Shown here: positions 1 through 8,816 of the stretch, piece after piece
Layout of the letters: every line of letters starts with the position of its first letter
Numbering within the stretch: position 1 is the stretch's first letter
Assembly (NCBI GenBank): GCA_910583965.1
Contig: CAJUAE010000016.1
Span: 1-41,939 of the forward strand
Source: an uncultured Lachnospiraceae bacterium
GTDB taxonomy: Bacteria > Bacillota > Clostridia > Lachnospirales > Lachnospiraceae
DNA length: 41,939 nucleotides
Direction of reading: 5' to 3'
The notes under the pieces: generated by a model
What the model saw: the letters and a program-made list of their open reading frames with translations, nothing else
What the model was told of the DNA's origin: nothing
Databases searched by the model: none
Position numbers and translations under genes: made by a program

Positions 1-1
1 G

Positions 2-529
2 CTCTATGCTCTTTTTCCTAGAGTCAAACAGAAAGAATTAACGTCGTTTACTATAGTTTCTTTGCAGACTTATTATGGATCGATTCCTGACCAAATTACA
101 GAGAAAGAGGATGGAACTTATGAGGTTTTGCTTCCGGCAGATGGAACTACACTTGATACTTCTGCATGGTCTTTTTCTATGAGAGATTTTGGACCGAAAT
201 ATATGACAGAAGAATTTCAGAGCAAGGTAACACTTCCAGAAAGTCAGGGAGATGGCGTAAAATTAGCACAAGATGTAGTAAATGCAAAATATGCTTCAGA
301 CATAGCATTTCCTGTAGTGAGTTATACAGCGGATCAGCTAACAAGACTTGCAAGTTTGACTACAGATATTAATAACTATGCATCTGCACAGTATGCACAT
401 TGGGTAGTAGATGGCGGAATTGATGAAGAATGGGAATCCTATCTCAAGCAACTTGACCAGATGGGATTACAAGAGGTATTGGAGATACACAATGATGCAT
501 ATGCAGCGTATAAAGCAATTGTAGAGTAA
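2..529 (+). CDS. Sugar ABC transporter substrate-binding lipoprotein, C-terminal part
   Basis: This is the 3' end of a gene that begins before the window; the frame is open from base 2 to the stop at 529. It encodes the last 175 or so residues of an extracellular solute-binding protein of the LplA/YtcQ type, which captures oligosaccharides outside the membrane for a two-permease ABC importer. The family assignment rests on the C-terminal region: an EEW-E-YLKQL-QMGL pattern followed by a helix ending in AYAAY, typical of the last helices of these proteins. The lipobox, the N-lobe and the permease genes are not in the window. A strong terminator follows directly, so this is probably the last gene of the ABC operon. 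The downstream GH31 and sensor kinase are likely functional partners, but that is inferred from position only. Confidence 0.75.
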   Translation, partial: LYALFPRVKQKELTSFTIVSLQTYYGSIPDQITEKEDGTYEVLLPADGTTLDTSAWSFSMRDFGPKYMTEEFQSKVTLPESQGDGVKLAQDVVNAKYASDIAFPVVSYTADQLTRLASLTTDINNYASAQYAHWVVDGGIDEEWESYLKQLDQMGLQEVLEIHNDAYAAYKAIVE

Positions 530-540
530 AACAGGCGCAG

Positions 541-580
541 CCGATGTCTGCAGGAAAGAGCAGACATCGGTTTTGCTTCT
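541..580 (+). terminator. Intrinsic terminator after the substrate-binding protein gene
   Basis: A perfect 11-bp stem (CCGATGTCTGC at 541-551 with GCAGACATCGG at 560-570) has an 8-nt loop and is followed by TTTTGCTTCTT. It lies 12 nt after the stop codon and separates the ABC operon from the GH31 gene. Confidence 0.9.
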
Positions 581-645
581 TATATCAGGTTTTGAAACAT
601 TAAAAAAGATTTGTGTTGCTGTTTGGCAACAGAAAGGAGATTAAA

Positions 646-3030
646 ATGAGTAGACGATATCTAATTCAGGCAAATTCAAAATGCAGGAAAGAAAATGTCA
701 TAACTGGGACACACTATCGTATCAGTGTGATAACAACTGGGCTGATTAGACTGGAGTATACACAACAAAGTCTGTTTGAGGACAGACCTACACAGACTGT
801 ATGGAATAGAGATTTGGGAGCATCGGACTATCAGCTTATTGAGAAAGATAATTCTTTAGAAATTATTACAGAACGTATTCATCTTTACTATAATAAGAAG
901 TGTTTTAGCAAAAATGGATTGTATATTGAAGTAAAGGGAGGAATTTTTCCCTATGGAAATGTATGGCACTATGGAGATGACAGTCATCTTTTACAACAGA
1001 CGGAATTAAAAGGAACAGCAAGAACACTTGACAATGCGGATGGGGCTATTCCTCTTGAGGATGGGTTGGTGTCGATGTGTGGTTATGCACTTTTGGATGA
1101 TAGTCAATCCTTAGTTGTTCGAGAAGATGGATGGGTCGAACAGCGCAAAGTGCCAGAGCAAGATTTGTATTTTTGGGGATATGGTGTAGATTATCTAAAG
1201 TGTATACAAGATTTTTACAGATTGTCAGGAACTACTCCTATGATTCCTAGATATGCTTTTGGGAATTGGTGGAGCAGGTATCATAAATATACAGAAGACA
1301 GTTATCGTGAGCTAATAGAACATTTTGAAAGAGAAGATGTTCCAGTTTCTGTGGCAGTAATAGACATGGATTGGCATTTGGTAGATATTGACAAAAAGTA
1401 TGGGAGTGGTTGGACAGGATATACATGGAATCGTGATTTTTTTCCTGATCCAAAGAGATTTCTCAATTGGCTTCATGACAAAGGGTTACATGTGACACTA
1501 AATGTGCATCCTGCTGATGGTGTTCGAGCGCATGAAGAAATGTATGAAGAAATGGGGAAGGTATTGGAGGTTGATATTGACCATGAACAGCCCATTTCTT
1601 TTGACGTATCAGATGAAAAGTTTATGGAAGCATATTTTGATTATTTGCATCATCCTTTGGAGGATGAAGGAGTTGATTTTTGGTGGATTGACTGGCAACA
1701 AGGAGGAACGTCAAAGGTTGAGGGAATGGACCCTCTTTGGATGCTGAATCACTTTCATTTTTTAGACAATGGAAGAAATGGCAAAAAACGGCCTATGACG
1801 TTTTCAAGATATGCAGGAGCAGGTAGTCATCGTTATCCAGTTGGATTTTCGGGAGATACGGTTATATCATGGGCCTCGCTTGCGTTTCAACCATATTTTA
1901 CAGCATCTGCTTCAAATATAGGATATGGTATGTGGAGTCATGACATTGGTGGGCATATGCTTGGAAAGCGGGATGATGAATTGAGTGGGAGGTGGGTGCA
2001 ACTTGGAGTCTTTTCTCCAATTATGCGTCTACATTCATCAGACAGTCGTTTTCTCTCTAAAGAACCATGGAGATATCGTCTGGATATCTGTGATATAATG
2101 GAAGATTTTCTGAGACTGCGTCATAAAATGCTACCATATTTGTACACGATGAATTATAGACAATACGCGGAAAAAATTCCAATGATTTTGCCAATGTACT
2201 ATAATTATCCAAAAGAATGGGAGGCATATCAGGTACCAAATCAATTTCTGTTTGGTAGTCAAATGATGGTGGCAGCTATCACAACTCCTTGTATTAGTGG
2301 CGTTAATTTGGCAAAGACAACTGTCTGGTTTCCAGAAGGAATATGGTATGATATTTTTACAGGCTTGCGTTATCATGGAGGAAGGAAGATGAATTTGTAT
2401 CGTGGTCTTGCTACCATTCCTGTATTTGCAAAAGCGGGTGCAATTATTCCGTTTCAAGATGATTATATGCAGGATGCAAGTGAGAATCCAAAAAAACTCC
2501 ATTTGTATATATACACAGGCGAGAATGGAGACTTTACTCTATATGAAGATGACAATGCGACTGTAGACTACCAAAAAGGAGTGTATATAAAAACTAGCTA
2601 TACTTGGACCAAGGCAGATGGTTGTCTATTGATCTGCGCAGCGGAGGGGGATCGTTCTTTGATTCCTGCAAAAAGAGATTATACCATTACATTTTGCGGG
2701 ATTAAAGATGCACACATCGAAGCAAACGGTATTTGTATACAAGACGAGTTATATGTGAAACATGCACAAAACGTACAAATTACATTGAAAGATATTCCGA
2801 TAGAACAAGAGATTAGAGTATGTTTGACAGACAGAGTTAGTGCAAATAATGATGTGCAAGAAAACTGTTTTCAGATTTTAGATCGCGCAGAGATTCCTAT
2901 TATGATGAAAGAAAACGCATTTCGGTCAATTTTGACAGAAAAGGAACCAGCGTGTCTTTTGGGTGAATTGTTAGCGCAGGATATGGAACCTGATTTGTAT
3001 GGCGCGTTGGTGGAGATTATTACAGCTTAG
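646..3030 (+). CDS. Glycoside hydrolase family 31 (alpha-glycosidase)
   Basis: A 794-residue GH31 enzyme, a retaining alpha-glycosidase with an N-terminal beta-sandwich, a (beta/alpha)8 barrel from about residue 200, and C-terminal beta domains. The ATG at 646 was chosen because AGAAAGGAGA lies at 631-640; an in-frame TTG at 613 has no such site. The predicted nucleophile is Asp349 in WWIDWQQG and the acid/base is Asp404 in FSGDT. The substrate-recognition motif IDMDW sits near residue 245. The nucleophile loop is IDW rather than the classical W-x-DMNE of alpha-glucosidases, so the substrate may not be a plain alpha-glucoside. No signal peptide is visible, so it should act in the cytoplasm on imported oligosaccharides. 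A sensor kinase gene follows 62 bp downstream. The family is certain; the specificity is not. Confidence 0.9.
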   Translation: MSRRYLIQANSKCRKENVITGTHYRISVITTGLIRLEYTQQSLFEDRPTQTVWNRDLGASDYQLIEKDNSLEIITERIHLYYNKKCFSKNGLYIEVKGGIFPYGNVWHYGDDSHLLQQTELKGTARTLDNADGAIPLEDGLVSMCGYALLDDSQSLVVREDGWVEQRKVPEQDLYFWGYGVDYLKCIQDFYRLSGTTPMIPRYAFGNWWSRYHKYTEDSYRELIEHFEREDVPVSVAVIDMDWHLVDIDKKYGSGWTGYTWNRDFFPDPKRFLNWLHDKGLHVTLNVHPADGVRAHEEMYEEMGKVLEVDIDHEQPISFDVSDEKFMEAYFDYLHHPLEDEGVDFWWIDWQQGGTSKVEGMDPLWMLNHFHFLDNGRNGKKRPMTFSRYAGAGSHRYPVGFSGDTVISWASLAFQPYFTASASNIGYGMWSHDIGGHMLGKRDDELSGRWVQLGVFSPIMRLHSSDSRFLSKEPWRYRLDICDIMEDFLRLRHKMLPYLYTMNYRQYAEKIPMILPMYYNYPKEWEAYQVPNQFLFGSQMMVAAITTPCISGVNLAKTTVWFPEGIWYDIFTGLRYHGGRKMNLYRGLATIPVFAKAGAIIPFQDDYMQDASENPKKLHLYIYTGENGDFTLYEDDNATVDYQKGVYIKTSYTWTKADGCLLICAAEGDRSLIPAKRDYTITFCGIKDAHIEANGICIQDELYVKHAQNVQITLKDIPIEQEIRVCLTDRVSANNDVQENCFQILDRAEIPIMMKENAFRSILTEKEPACLLGELLAQDMEPDLYGALVEIITA

Positions 3031-3092
3031 AATTTATCCTAAAACACTTGTATTATGGATTTTTTTCTGAAATGACAGGAATGGAGATTGTC

Positions 3093-4829
3093 ATGAAAAA
3101 GATGGACAGAAAGAAAAAGCAAAGGCTTAGAAAAAGTCGTTCTATAGTCAGAAGTACTATGGAATTAATGATTCCTGTTTGTGTGTTGTTTGCTGTACTT
3201 TTGCTGTTCCTTTTTCGGAACATGGGGGAAGCAAAGGAAATGGCATACCGTTACATGCAGGATATGGCGACTGTCAATGCAGCAAGAGTGAATGAGGATA
3301 TTAGTAAAATTAATTCAGAGATGGTGTATCTCATACAGCAAGACAAAAATATACAAGGACTGCCCAACGATATTACCCCACAGACGACAGAATATTATAA
3401 ATTATTACAAGACATTATTTCACTGAATAAGATGTTAAAGATTCGATATGGTGGAAGTTATTTTTTCTATGAGTATATAGCGGCAGCAGAACTTTTGGTT
3501 CTTGATAAGTCACCATATTTTTCAGTTAGTATGAAAAGTGACGTGGCGTTGGAATTGGAAAAAGTAATTAAGGGTTATCTGTCAGGAGAAAGAAAACGAT
3601 CGGAGTGGAATTATTTTTCAGCCGAAGGTGAAGAATATCTATTTTGTTTTTATGAAACGGGTGGGAGAGCAGTGGGATGTATTATTGCGCTTGGTGATTT
3701 ATTTACCAATTTTAATATTAGTAATCTTGGCTATGAAGGAATCCCATATCTTGTGATGGAAAATGGAGAAATCTTAATGCAGGGACAGGAGGACAAACGA
3801 GAAATACAGATATTGTTGAATGGTGGTTATTTTCACAAACCAACAGTCTATTCCTATCAGCTTGGAAGGATTGGACAACTGAATTTGTTAATTGCATCCA
3901 ATGAAGGGATTCTTGACAAAATTATTATATTACAACTTGCAAATTCAATACTTGCGATTAGTATTATTTTGGGTGTCGGTGTCATTACATTTATTTATTA
4001 TAAAAAAATCCTTGCGCCAATGAGACAGTTTGTGAAACAATTAAGTGACTCAGAGGAAGAAAAATGGATTCATGATACAGAAGATCAGCAAATTTTGGAA
4101 TTAGAAATGGCAAGTGCGGAGTTTCGCGAGATGATGCGGCAGATTCAATCTCTTAAAATTGCCATTTATGAAAAGGAACTCATGCATAGTAGGACAGAAT
4201 TGGAATATGTACAGGAACAGATTAACTCTCATTTTTATCTCAATTGTATTAGTGTGATTCACGGAATGGCAGAGATGCACCATGCAGAAGACATTGTATT
4301 GATGTCAGAGAAATTGTCAGATTATGTTCGATATGTCGTAAATGATTCCTATGTCCTAAGAGAAATTAGGCAGGAGATTGCACATATTAAAGATTATATT
4401 GATATTCAAAAAATGAGATATGAAGATTTTTTTCACTTTGAAGTAATATCAGATGAGGAAGTTGAAAAATGCCTAATTCCGCCTCTAGTGTTACAAGTAT
4501 TTGTGGAGAATGCAATTAACCATGGAGTAAATTTTGAACGACAAGTAGAAATTACCCTTTATATTGTGGAGGAGCGCTATCATGGGGAAGATTATATTTA
4601 TATTTGCATTTCTGACACGGGAGGGGGATTTACGGATGAGAGCCTTGATAAGATTAAAAATGGCAAAAGTATTGAATATAATGGCAGAAGACATGTTGGA
4701 GTGCAAAATACATTAAAACGTCTGCAAATTATCTATGGAGATAGAGCAGAAATAAATTTCTTTAATATGTCAGAACATTACGGCGCAGTAGTAGAATTGA
4801 GAATACCAGTATTTCATCCAACAACGTAA
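3093..4829 (+). CDS. YesM-type membrane sensor histidine kinase
   Basis: A 578-residue sensor kinase of the HisKA_7TM-independent LytS/YesM group that usually senses sugars outside the cell. The ATG at 3093 has GGAG six nt upstream; ATGs at 3072 and 3081 and a TTG at 3048 are less well placed. A lysine/arginine-rich start is followed by one membrane helix (about residues 20-40), an extracellular sensor region, a second membrane helix (about 285-310) and a HAMP-like linker. The phosphoacceptor is His380 in QINSHFYLN, a variant of the usual QINPHFLYN. The N box (FVENAINHGV) and G boxes (DTGGGF, then HVGVQNTL) are intact. Its response regulator is not adjacent. It may lie upstream of the window with the ABC genes, or the kinase may be an orphan. 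The ligand is unknown. Confidence 0.88.
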   Translation: MKKMDRKKKQRLRKSRSIVRSTMELMIPVCVLFAVLLLFLFRNMGEAKEMAYRYMQDMATVNAARVNEDISKINSEMVYLIQQDKNIQGLPNDITPQTTEYYKLLQDIISLNKMLKIRYGGSYFFYEYIAAAELLVLDKSPYFSVSMKSDVALELEKVIKGYLSGERKRSEWNYFSAEGEEYLFCFYETGGRAVGCIIALGDLFTNFNISNLGYEGIPYLVMENGEILMQGQEDKREIQILLNGGYFHKPTVYSYQLGRIGQLNLLIASNEGILDKIIILQLANSILAISIILGVGVITFIYYKKILAPMRQFVKQLSDSEEEKWIHDTEDQQILELEMASAEFREMMRQIQSLKIAIYEKELMHSRTELEYVQEQINSHFYLNCISVIHGMAEMHHAEDIVLMSEKLSDYVRYVVNDSYVLREIRQEIAHIKDYIDIQKMRYEDFFHFEVISDEEVEKCLIPPLVLQVFVENAINHGVNFERQVEITLYIVEERYHGEDYIYICISDTGGGFTDESLDKIKNGKSIEYNGRRHVGVQNTLKRLQIIYGDRAEINFFNMSEHYGAVVELRIPVFHPTT

Positions 4830-4849
4830 TATATTAGAAATATCAAATA

Positions 4850-4892
4850 AAATCAACCTCATAGAAACAGGTAATTTCTATGAGGTTGATTT
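4850..4892. terminator. Bidirectional terminator between sensor kinase and buk
   Basis: An 18-bp perfect inverted repeat (4850-4867 with 4875-4892) has a 7-nt loop and A/T runs on both sides. It can terminate the plus-strand sensor kinase gene and the minus-strand ptb-buk operon, which converge here. Confidence 0.88.
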
Positions 4893-4899
4893 ATTAATT

Positions 4900-5967
4900 T
4901 TAGTATTCCATTGCTTTTTCTTCGTTGTTTAGTACACGCAGAGCGCCTTGTGCTAAGGCTAATAACTCATCTTCTCCGGGATATACAGTGAAAGGAGCAA
5001 TCCATTCCGCATATTCTTTCAGTGCAGCAACAACATCTTCGCCATATGCGATGCCGCCAGTCACAATAATTTGGTCAACTTTTCCATTCAGTACACAGGC
5101 CATAGAACCAATATTTTTAGATACTTGCAACAAAAATGCTTTTTTGGCTTCTGCAGCTTTCTCGTCGCCCTCATTTGCACGTTTTGTAACTTCACGCATA
5201 TCATTTGTGCCAAGGTAAGCGTTAAACCCGCCCTTGCCTACAATCTTGCTATAGACTTCTTTTTCGGTATATTTTCCAGAGAAACACATTTTAATCAAGG
5301 CACCACTTGGCACTGCACCAGCGCGCTCCGGTGAAAATGCGCCATCTCCATCTAATGCATTGAAAACGTCAACGACTTTTCCATTAATATGAGCACCTAC
5401 AGATACACCACCACCCATGTGAACAACGATTAAACGAAGGGTATCATATGGTTTTCCAATCTCCTTTGCGTATTTCTTTGCGACCGCTTTTTGATTCAAC
5501 GCATGAAATACGCTGGTGCGCGAAAGTTCTGGAACACCAGAATATCTTGCGATTGGCATTAGTTCGTCCACTACAACGGGGTCAACGATGTAAGAAGGAA
5601 CACCGATGGAGTCACCAATTTCCCGCGCAAGAATGCCGCCAAGGTTGGAAGCATGTTGTCCTTGTACACCTACTTTTAAGTCGGCGAGTAGCGCATCTGT
5701 CACTGCATATGTACCACCTGGAATTGGTTTGAGCATACCGCCACGACCTACGACAACATTTAATGACTTGATATCGAAATTTTTTTCTGTCAGCAAGTCT
5801 GTGATAATTTTCTTGCGGAAATCTTTCTGGTCAACAATTGTAGCATACTGAGAAATTTCTTCAGTAGAGTGTCTCAATGTTTCTTCAAACAATAAGGTCT
5901 CATCTTCAAATACACCGATTTTTGTGGAAGTAGAGCCCGGATTGATAATCAAACTTTTGATTGCCAT
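4900..5967 (-). CDS. buk: Butyrate kinase
   Basis: A 355-residue member of the acetokinase/ASKHA family. It transfers the phosphate of butyryl phosphate to ADP, giving butyrate and ATP in the cytoplasm. The N-terminal phosphate loop (INPGSTSTKIGVFED, residues 7-21), the VVHMGGGVSVGAH segment near residue 185 and the IIVTGGIAYGED segment near residue 300 are characteristic, and the length matches the family (about 355). The start is preceded by AAGGAGG. It lies 88 bp after ptb on the same strand, the standard ptb-buk order, and ends at a bidirectional terminator. Branched-chain fatty acid kinases are close relatives, but pairing with ptb in a gut Clostridia background favours butyrate. Confidence 0.95.
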   Translation of the reverse strand: MAIKSLIINPGSTSTKIGVFEDETLLFEETLRHSTEEISQYATIVDQKDFRKKIITDLLTEKNFDIKSLNVVVGRGGMLKPIPGGTYAVTDALLADLKVGVQGQHASNLGGILAREIGDSIGVPSYIVDPVVVDELMPIARYSGVPELSRTSVFHALNQKAVAKKYAKEIGKPYDTLRLIVVHMGGGVSVGAHINGKVVDVFNALDGDGAFSPERAGAVPSGALIKMCFSGKYTEKEVYSKIVGKGGFNAYLGTNDMREVTKRANEGDEKAAEAKKAFLLQVSKNIGSMACVLNGKVDQIIVTGGIAYGEDVVAALKEYAEWIAPFTVYPGEDELLALAQGALRVLNNEEKAMEY

Positions 5968-6055
5968 TTTTTTAGTTCCTCCTTATTTTGGGTTAATCGT
6001 GTTATTATTCGCTTTACGAATGACATTAATCAGAAATTTAGCGAGCAATTTTATT

Positions 6056-6973
6056 TTATTTCTCTTTCATGGATTCAGCGACAACTGCTGCAAGTGCGAT
6101 AGAATTTAGCTTTGCCTCAAAGCTGTCAGAGCGTGATGTTAAAATAACGGGAGCGGCTGTACCAGTCAAGATATTGCCATTCTTTACATCGCAAAGGTGT
6201 GTGAGGACTTTGTATACAAGATTACCAGAATGAATATCTGGAAAGAGAATTACATCTGCGTCACCAGCAATCTTTCTGTCTGTACCACCTTTGTGTGCAG
6301 CAGCAGCACTGTCAATTGCCATATCCATAGAGAGTGGTCCGTCAATTACACAGCCTGTGATTTTGCCTTCTGTGTTCATCTTAGTAAGTTCATCCGCGTC
6401 GACAGTGCATGGCATCTTGGGATTGACAACTTCTACAGCGGCAACTGGGGCAACTTTTGGCTCGGCAATACCACATGCATGGCAAACTTCAACGGTGTTG
6501 TTAATAATCGCAACTTTATCTTCCAATGTGGGATAGGTCATAAATGCAACGTCTGATAAAAACAGAAGACGATCAATGCCTTTGATTTCAAATACACATA
6601 CGTGAGAGAGTGCCTTGCCTGTACGCAAGCCAACTTCCTTGTCAAGAACACTCTTTAAGAAATTCTTTGTGTCAATTAAACCTTTCATGTACATGTCTGC
6701 TTTGCCGTCATGAACAAGCTTTACAGCAGTGTGTGCAGCCTGTACATGGTCGGGCTCATTAATAATCTCGAAGCCTGTCAAATCCATGTTCATGCTTGCA
6801 GCAATCTCCTTAATTTTTTCCTCGTCACCGACAAGGATAGCGTCCGCGATGCCTTTTTCTTTTGCAGCTTTTACAGCTTCTAACACTGGCTCGTCCTCCG
6901 CCACTGCGACAGCAACTGTTTTGCGGTCACACTCATAAACCTTTTGCAGCAAATCTTTAAAACCTTTACTCAT
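6056..6973 (-). CDS. ptb: Phosphate butyryltransferase
   Basis: A 305-residue phosphate acetyl/butyryltransferase that converts butyryl-CoA and phosphate to butyryl phosphate and CoA, the step before butyrate kinase. The ATG at 6973 is preceded by GAGGTG with a 6-nt gap; a GTG three codons upstream lies inside that ribosome site and was not used. Family features include the N-terminal AVAVAEDEPVLEAV segment, MYMKGLIDTKNFL near residue 130, and the C-terminal DVILFPDIHSGNLVYK segment near residue 240. The length is normal. It is first in a two-gene operon with buk and has a strong promoter 35-60 nt upstream. No crotonyl-CoA or beta-oxidation-type genes are in the window. Confidence 0.95.
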   Translation of the reverse strand: MSKGFKDLLQKVYECDRKTVAVAVAEDEPVLEAVKAAKEKGIADAILVGDEEKIKEIAASMNMDLTGFEIINEPDHVQAAHTAVKLVHDGKADMYMKGLIDTKNFLKSVLDKEVGLRTGKALSHVCVFEIKGIDRLLFLSDVAFMTYPTLEDKVAIINNTVEVCHACGIAEPKVAPVAAVEVVNPKMPCTVDADELTKMNTEGKITGCVIDGPLSMDMAIDSAAAAHKGGTDRKIAGDADVILFPDIHSGNLVYKVLTHLCDVKNGNILTGTAAPVILTSRSDSFEAKLNSIALAAVVAESMKEK

Positions 6974-7007
6974 TTGAAACACCTCGTTAATTTATTTTTA
7001 TGTTAAA

Positions 7008-7036
7008 ATAATAACACTTTCAAAAACAGTGGTCAA
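7008..7036 (-). promoter_or_regulatory. Promoter of ptb-buk
   Basis: On the minus strand TTGACC (7036-7031) is followed by a 17-nt spacer and TATTAT (7013-7008), a near-consensus vegetative promoter. The predicted start of transcription is about 7000, giving a leader of roughly 25-30 nt before the ptb start. Confidence 0.8.
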
Positions 7037-7058
7037 GGTCGGATAAAAGGTTTTCTTT

Positions 7059-7172
7059 TTAAAAACAAGAAGACAATATGGCCTGAAAAGATACATCTAG
7101 ATATTTTGCTAGTTCTTCTTGTGGAACTTCTTTGGCAAGACGTAATATTTTGATTTGTTTTCCAATATTTAT
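7059..7172 (-). pseudogene. Remnant of an XRE-family helix-turn-helix regulator
   Basis: Read on the minus strand from 7172, 37 codons give a peptide with NIGKQIKILRLAKEVPQEEL followed by AKYLDVSFQA. This is the N-terminal helix-turn-helix of Cro/CI-type regulators, which normally continues ISKWE. A GGAGG ribosome site (7182-7178) remains, but the codon in the start position is ATA. Homology stops after SFQA and the frame ends at 7059. The rest of the protein is absent. The piece lies in the ptb promoter-proximal region, so the ancestral gene ran in the same direction just upstream of ptb. Confidence 0.6.
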
Positions 7173-7341
7173 TTTTACCTCCAATGAACCATTACTTGTA
7201 TTGTTTCCTGATTATCAACTTTAGTAATGGTTGAGGGTTAGTGTTTCTTCAGGCGATATTAAATAAATACTATGCGCTTAAATTTTTTATCCACGGGCAT
7301 ATTTTATTTGCGATTCAAACAGAAATGAACTTTTACATGTA

Positions 7342-7370
7342 TTGCTAAATTTATTGTGAAATCGTATAAT
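7342..7370 (+). promoter_or_regulatory. Promoter of the threonine/serine exporter genes
   Basis: TTGCTA (7342-7347), a 17-nt spacer and a perfect TATAAT (7365-7370). Transcription would start near 7377, about 55 nt before the first start codon. Confidence 0.72.
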
Positions 7371-7432
7371 AGAGAAACAGTAAGAAAAAATGGTGAAATC
7401 ACATGTCCTGTAGGACAAATGACGGAGGAAAT

Positions 7433-8218
7433 ATGGAAAAGGAAACTGTTTGCGAAACACCCACACAGGTGATGGAATGTGCACTGGACATGGGGGAGAC
7501 AATGTTGCGCTGTGGAGCGGAGATTTTAAGGGTTGAGGATACGATCACACGTATCTGTACCGCGTACGGTGGCGGAATTGTAGATATCTTTACCATTTTG
7601 TCACTGATTATACTAAGCTGGAAAACGGATGCGGGAGAAAACCATACACTGACAAGACGTATTAATCCACATCCTACGGATCTAAATAAGTTGGAGGATC
7701 TAAATGCACTTTCTAGGTATATTTGCCAGAAGAAGCCACCTTGCAGTGAAATTCAGCAGCGTATTCGTGCAATTATGGCGCCGGAGGAGCGTCGTATTTA
7801 CAAGTCAAAAATGACAGGTTATGTACTATTGGCATCTGCTTTTACATTGTTTTTTGGGGGAAATCTGCGAGATGGATTGGCGGCTGGAATTGTGGCAGTG
7901 TTGATGTATCTGTGGGATTACTGCTTTGCGTCTCATGGTAGAAACCGCGTGGTATACAGTTTGGTAATCTCTGTGGTAGCAGGGATACTCTGCAGCTTGT
8001 CAGTGTTAATTGGAATTGGACAAAATATTGATAAAGTTATGATTGGAAGCATTATGCTGATGATTCCTGGTATCAATCTGATGAATGCACTGCGAGATAT
8101 GATGTGTGGTGACATTATTACAGGTATTTTGCGTCTTGCGGAAGCATTGATGATGGCAATTGCAATTGCAGTAGGTTTTGGTATTGCGATTATGTTGTTT
8201 GGAGGATTGTTAAGATGA
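7433..8218 (+). CDS. Threonine/serine exporter, N-terminal-domain subunit (ThrE/DUF1212)
   Basis: A 261-residue protein of the ThrE_1 family, which exports threonine and serine across the cytoplasmic membrane. The ATG at 7433 was chosen because GGAGG lies at 7424-7428; an in-frame ATG at 7403 lacks a site. Residues 1-110 are a soluble domain with the family pattern MECALDMGETMLRCGAEILR, followed by a TRI-Y--GG segment. From about residue 125 there are about five hydrophobic helices. It overlaps the next gene by four bases (ATGA), as expected for a split ThrE whose second half is a separate protein. The direction of transport is taken from the family. Confidence 0.87.
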   Translation: MEKETVCETPTQVMECALDMGETMLRCGAEILRVEDTITRICTAYGGGIVDIFTILSLIILSWKTDAGENHTLTRRINPHPTDLNKLEDLNALSRYICQKKPPCSEIQQRIRAIMAPEERRIYKSKMTGYVLLASAFTLFFGGNLRDGLAAGIVAVLMYLWDYCFASHGRNRVVYSLVISVVAGILCSLSVLIGIGQNIDKVMIGSIMLMIPGINLMNALRDMMCGDIITGILRLAEALMMAIAIAVGFGIAIMLFGGLLR

Positions 8219-8811
8219 TAGGGACTTTTTGGGAAACGTATTTTGTGATGATATTAACGGCTGCAATTGGAACAATTGGTTATTGTTTAAATGTCAATAT
8301 TAAACGCAATAAGATTGTGTATGGTTGTATTGGTGGGGTTGTGTCAACATTTCTGTATTGTGTGTGTGTGGAAGCAGACTTGTCTTTGCTGATGCAGAAT
8401 CTAATTCCAGCTACAGTGGTAACATTGTATGCGGAAGTGCTTGCAAGGATTGTGAAAGCGCCAGCAACGGTTTTTCTGATTCCGTCTATTATACCATTAG
8501 TGCCAGGAGGTAGACTTTATTATACCATGCGTGCGATTGTAGATGGAAAAGGAGCGGATGCGAAAACTTATGCAATGGAGACTTTGGTGATAGCACTTGG
8601 TATCGCAGTAGGAATTGTGGGGATCTCCTTAATGTTTTATCATGTTAGTCATAGAAATATTCAATATAAAGTACGTTTTGACCAAGACCGCATAGGGAAA
8701 GTTACTTCCCCTACGCGATCCATGTGTCGCTTTAGCGGCATATTTTCTCTGCACGAGTCTGTGCAGAAAAGCGCACAGAATGAGACTCAAAATTCATCAA
8801 GTGAAAAATAG
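8215..8811 (+). CDS. Threonine/serine exporter, C-terminal-domain subunit (ThrE_2/DUF3815), with repeat-derived tail
   Basis: A 198-residue membrane protein forming the second half of a split ThrE exporter, translationally coupled to the gene before it. Residues 1-145 or so contain about four hydrophobic helices with the family segment SIIPLVPGGRLYYTM near residue 90. After the last helix the protein runs into a roughly 40-residue hydrophilic tail (from about residue 158) encoded by a reversed copy of a dispersed repeat (8690-8766) and the bases after it. ThrE_2 proteins normally stop soon after the last helix, so the natural stop has probably been replaced by the repeat insertion. The tail is unlikely to have an original function. 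Confidence 0.82.
   Translation: MIGTFWETYFVMILTAAIGTIGYCLNVNIKRNKIVYGCIGGVVSTFLYCVCVEADLSLLMQNLIPATVVTLYAEVLARIVKAPATVFLIPSIIPLVPGGRLYYTMRAIVDGKGADAKTYAMETLVIALGIAVGIVGISLMFYHVSHRNIQYKVRFDQDRIGKVTSPTRSMCRFSGIFSLHESVQKSAQNETQNSSSEK
8690..8766 (-). repeat. Dispersed repeat, copy A (reverse orientation, inside a coding region)
   Basis: The complement of this segment matches the type-1 module of the repeats at 19.1, 21.85 and 28.5 kb: a TGCACAGACxCGTGCAG start, an inner GCCGCTAAAGCG hairpin, GGATCGCG, then a hairpin of GTAGGGGAAG with CTTTCCCTA. It overlaps the 3' codons of the exporter gene. With the AraC gene converging only 5 bp beyond the exporter stop, the repeat hairpins may also serve as terminator. 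Confidence 0.75.
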
Positions 8812-8816
8812 ATGAT

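Noticed and set aside
4101..4283. Short minus-strand frames inside the first sensor kinase gene, and similar short frames throughout
   Set aside because: They overlap conserved coding sequence, lack ribosome sites and resemble no family.
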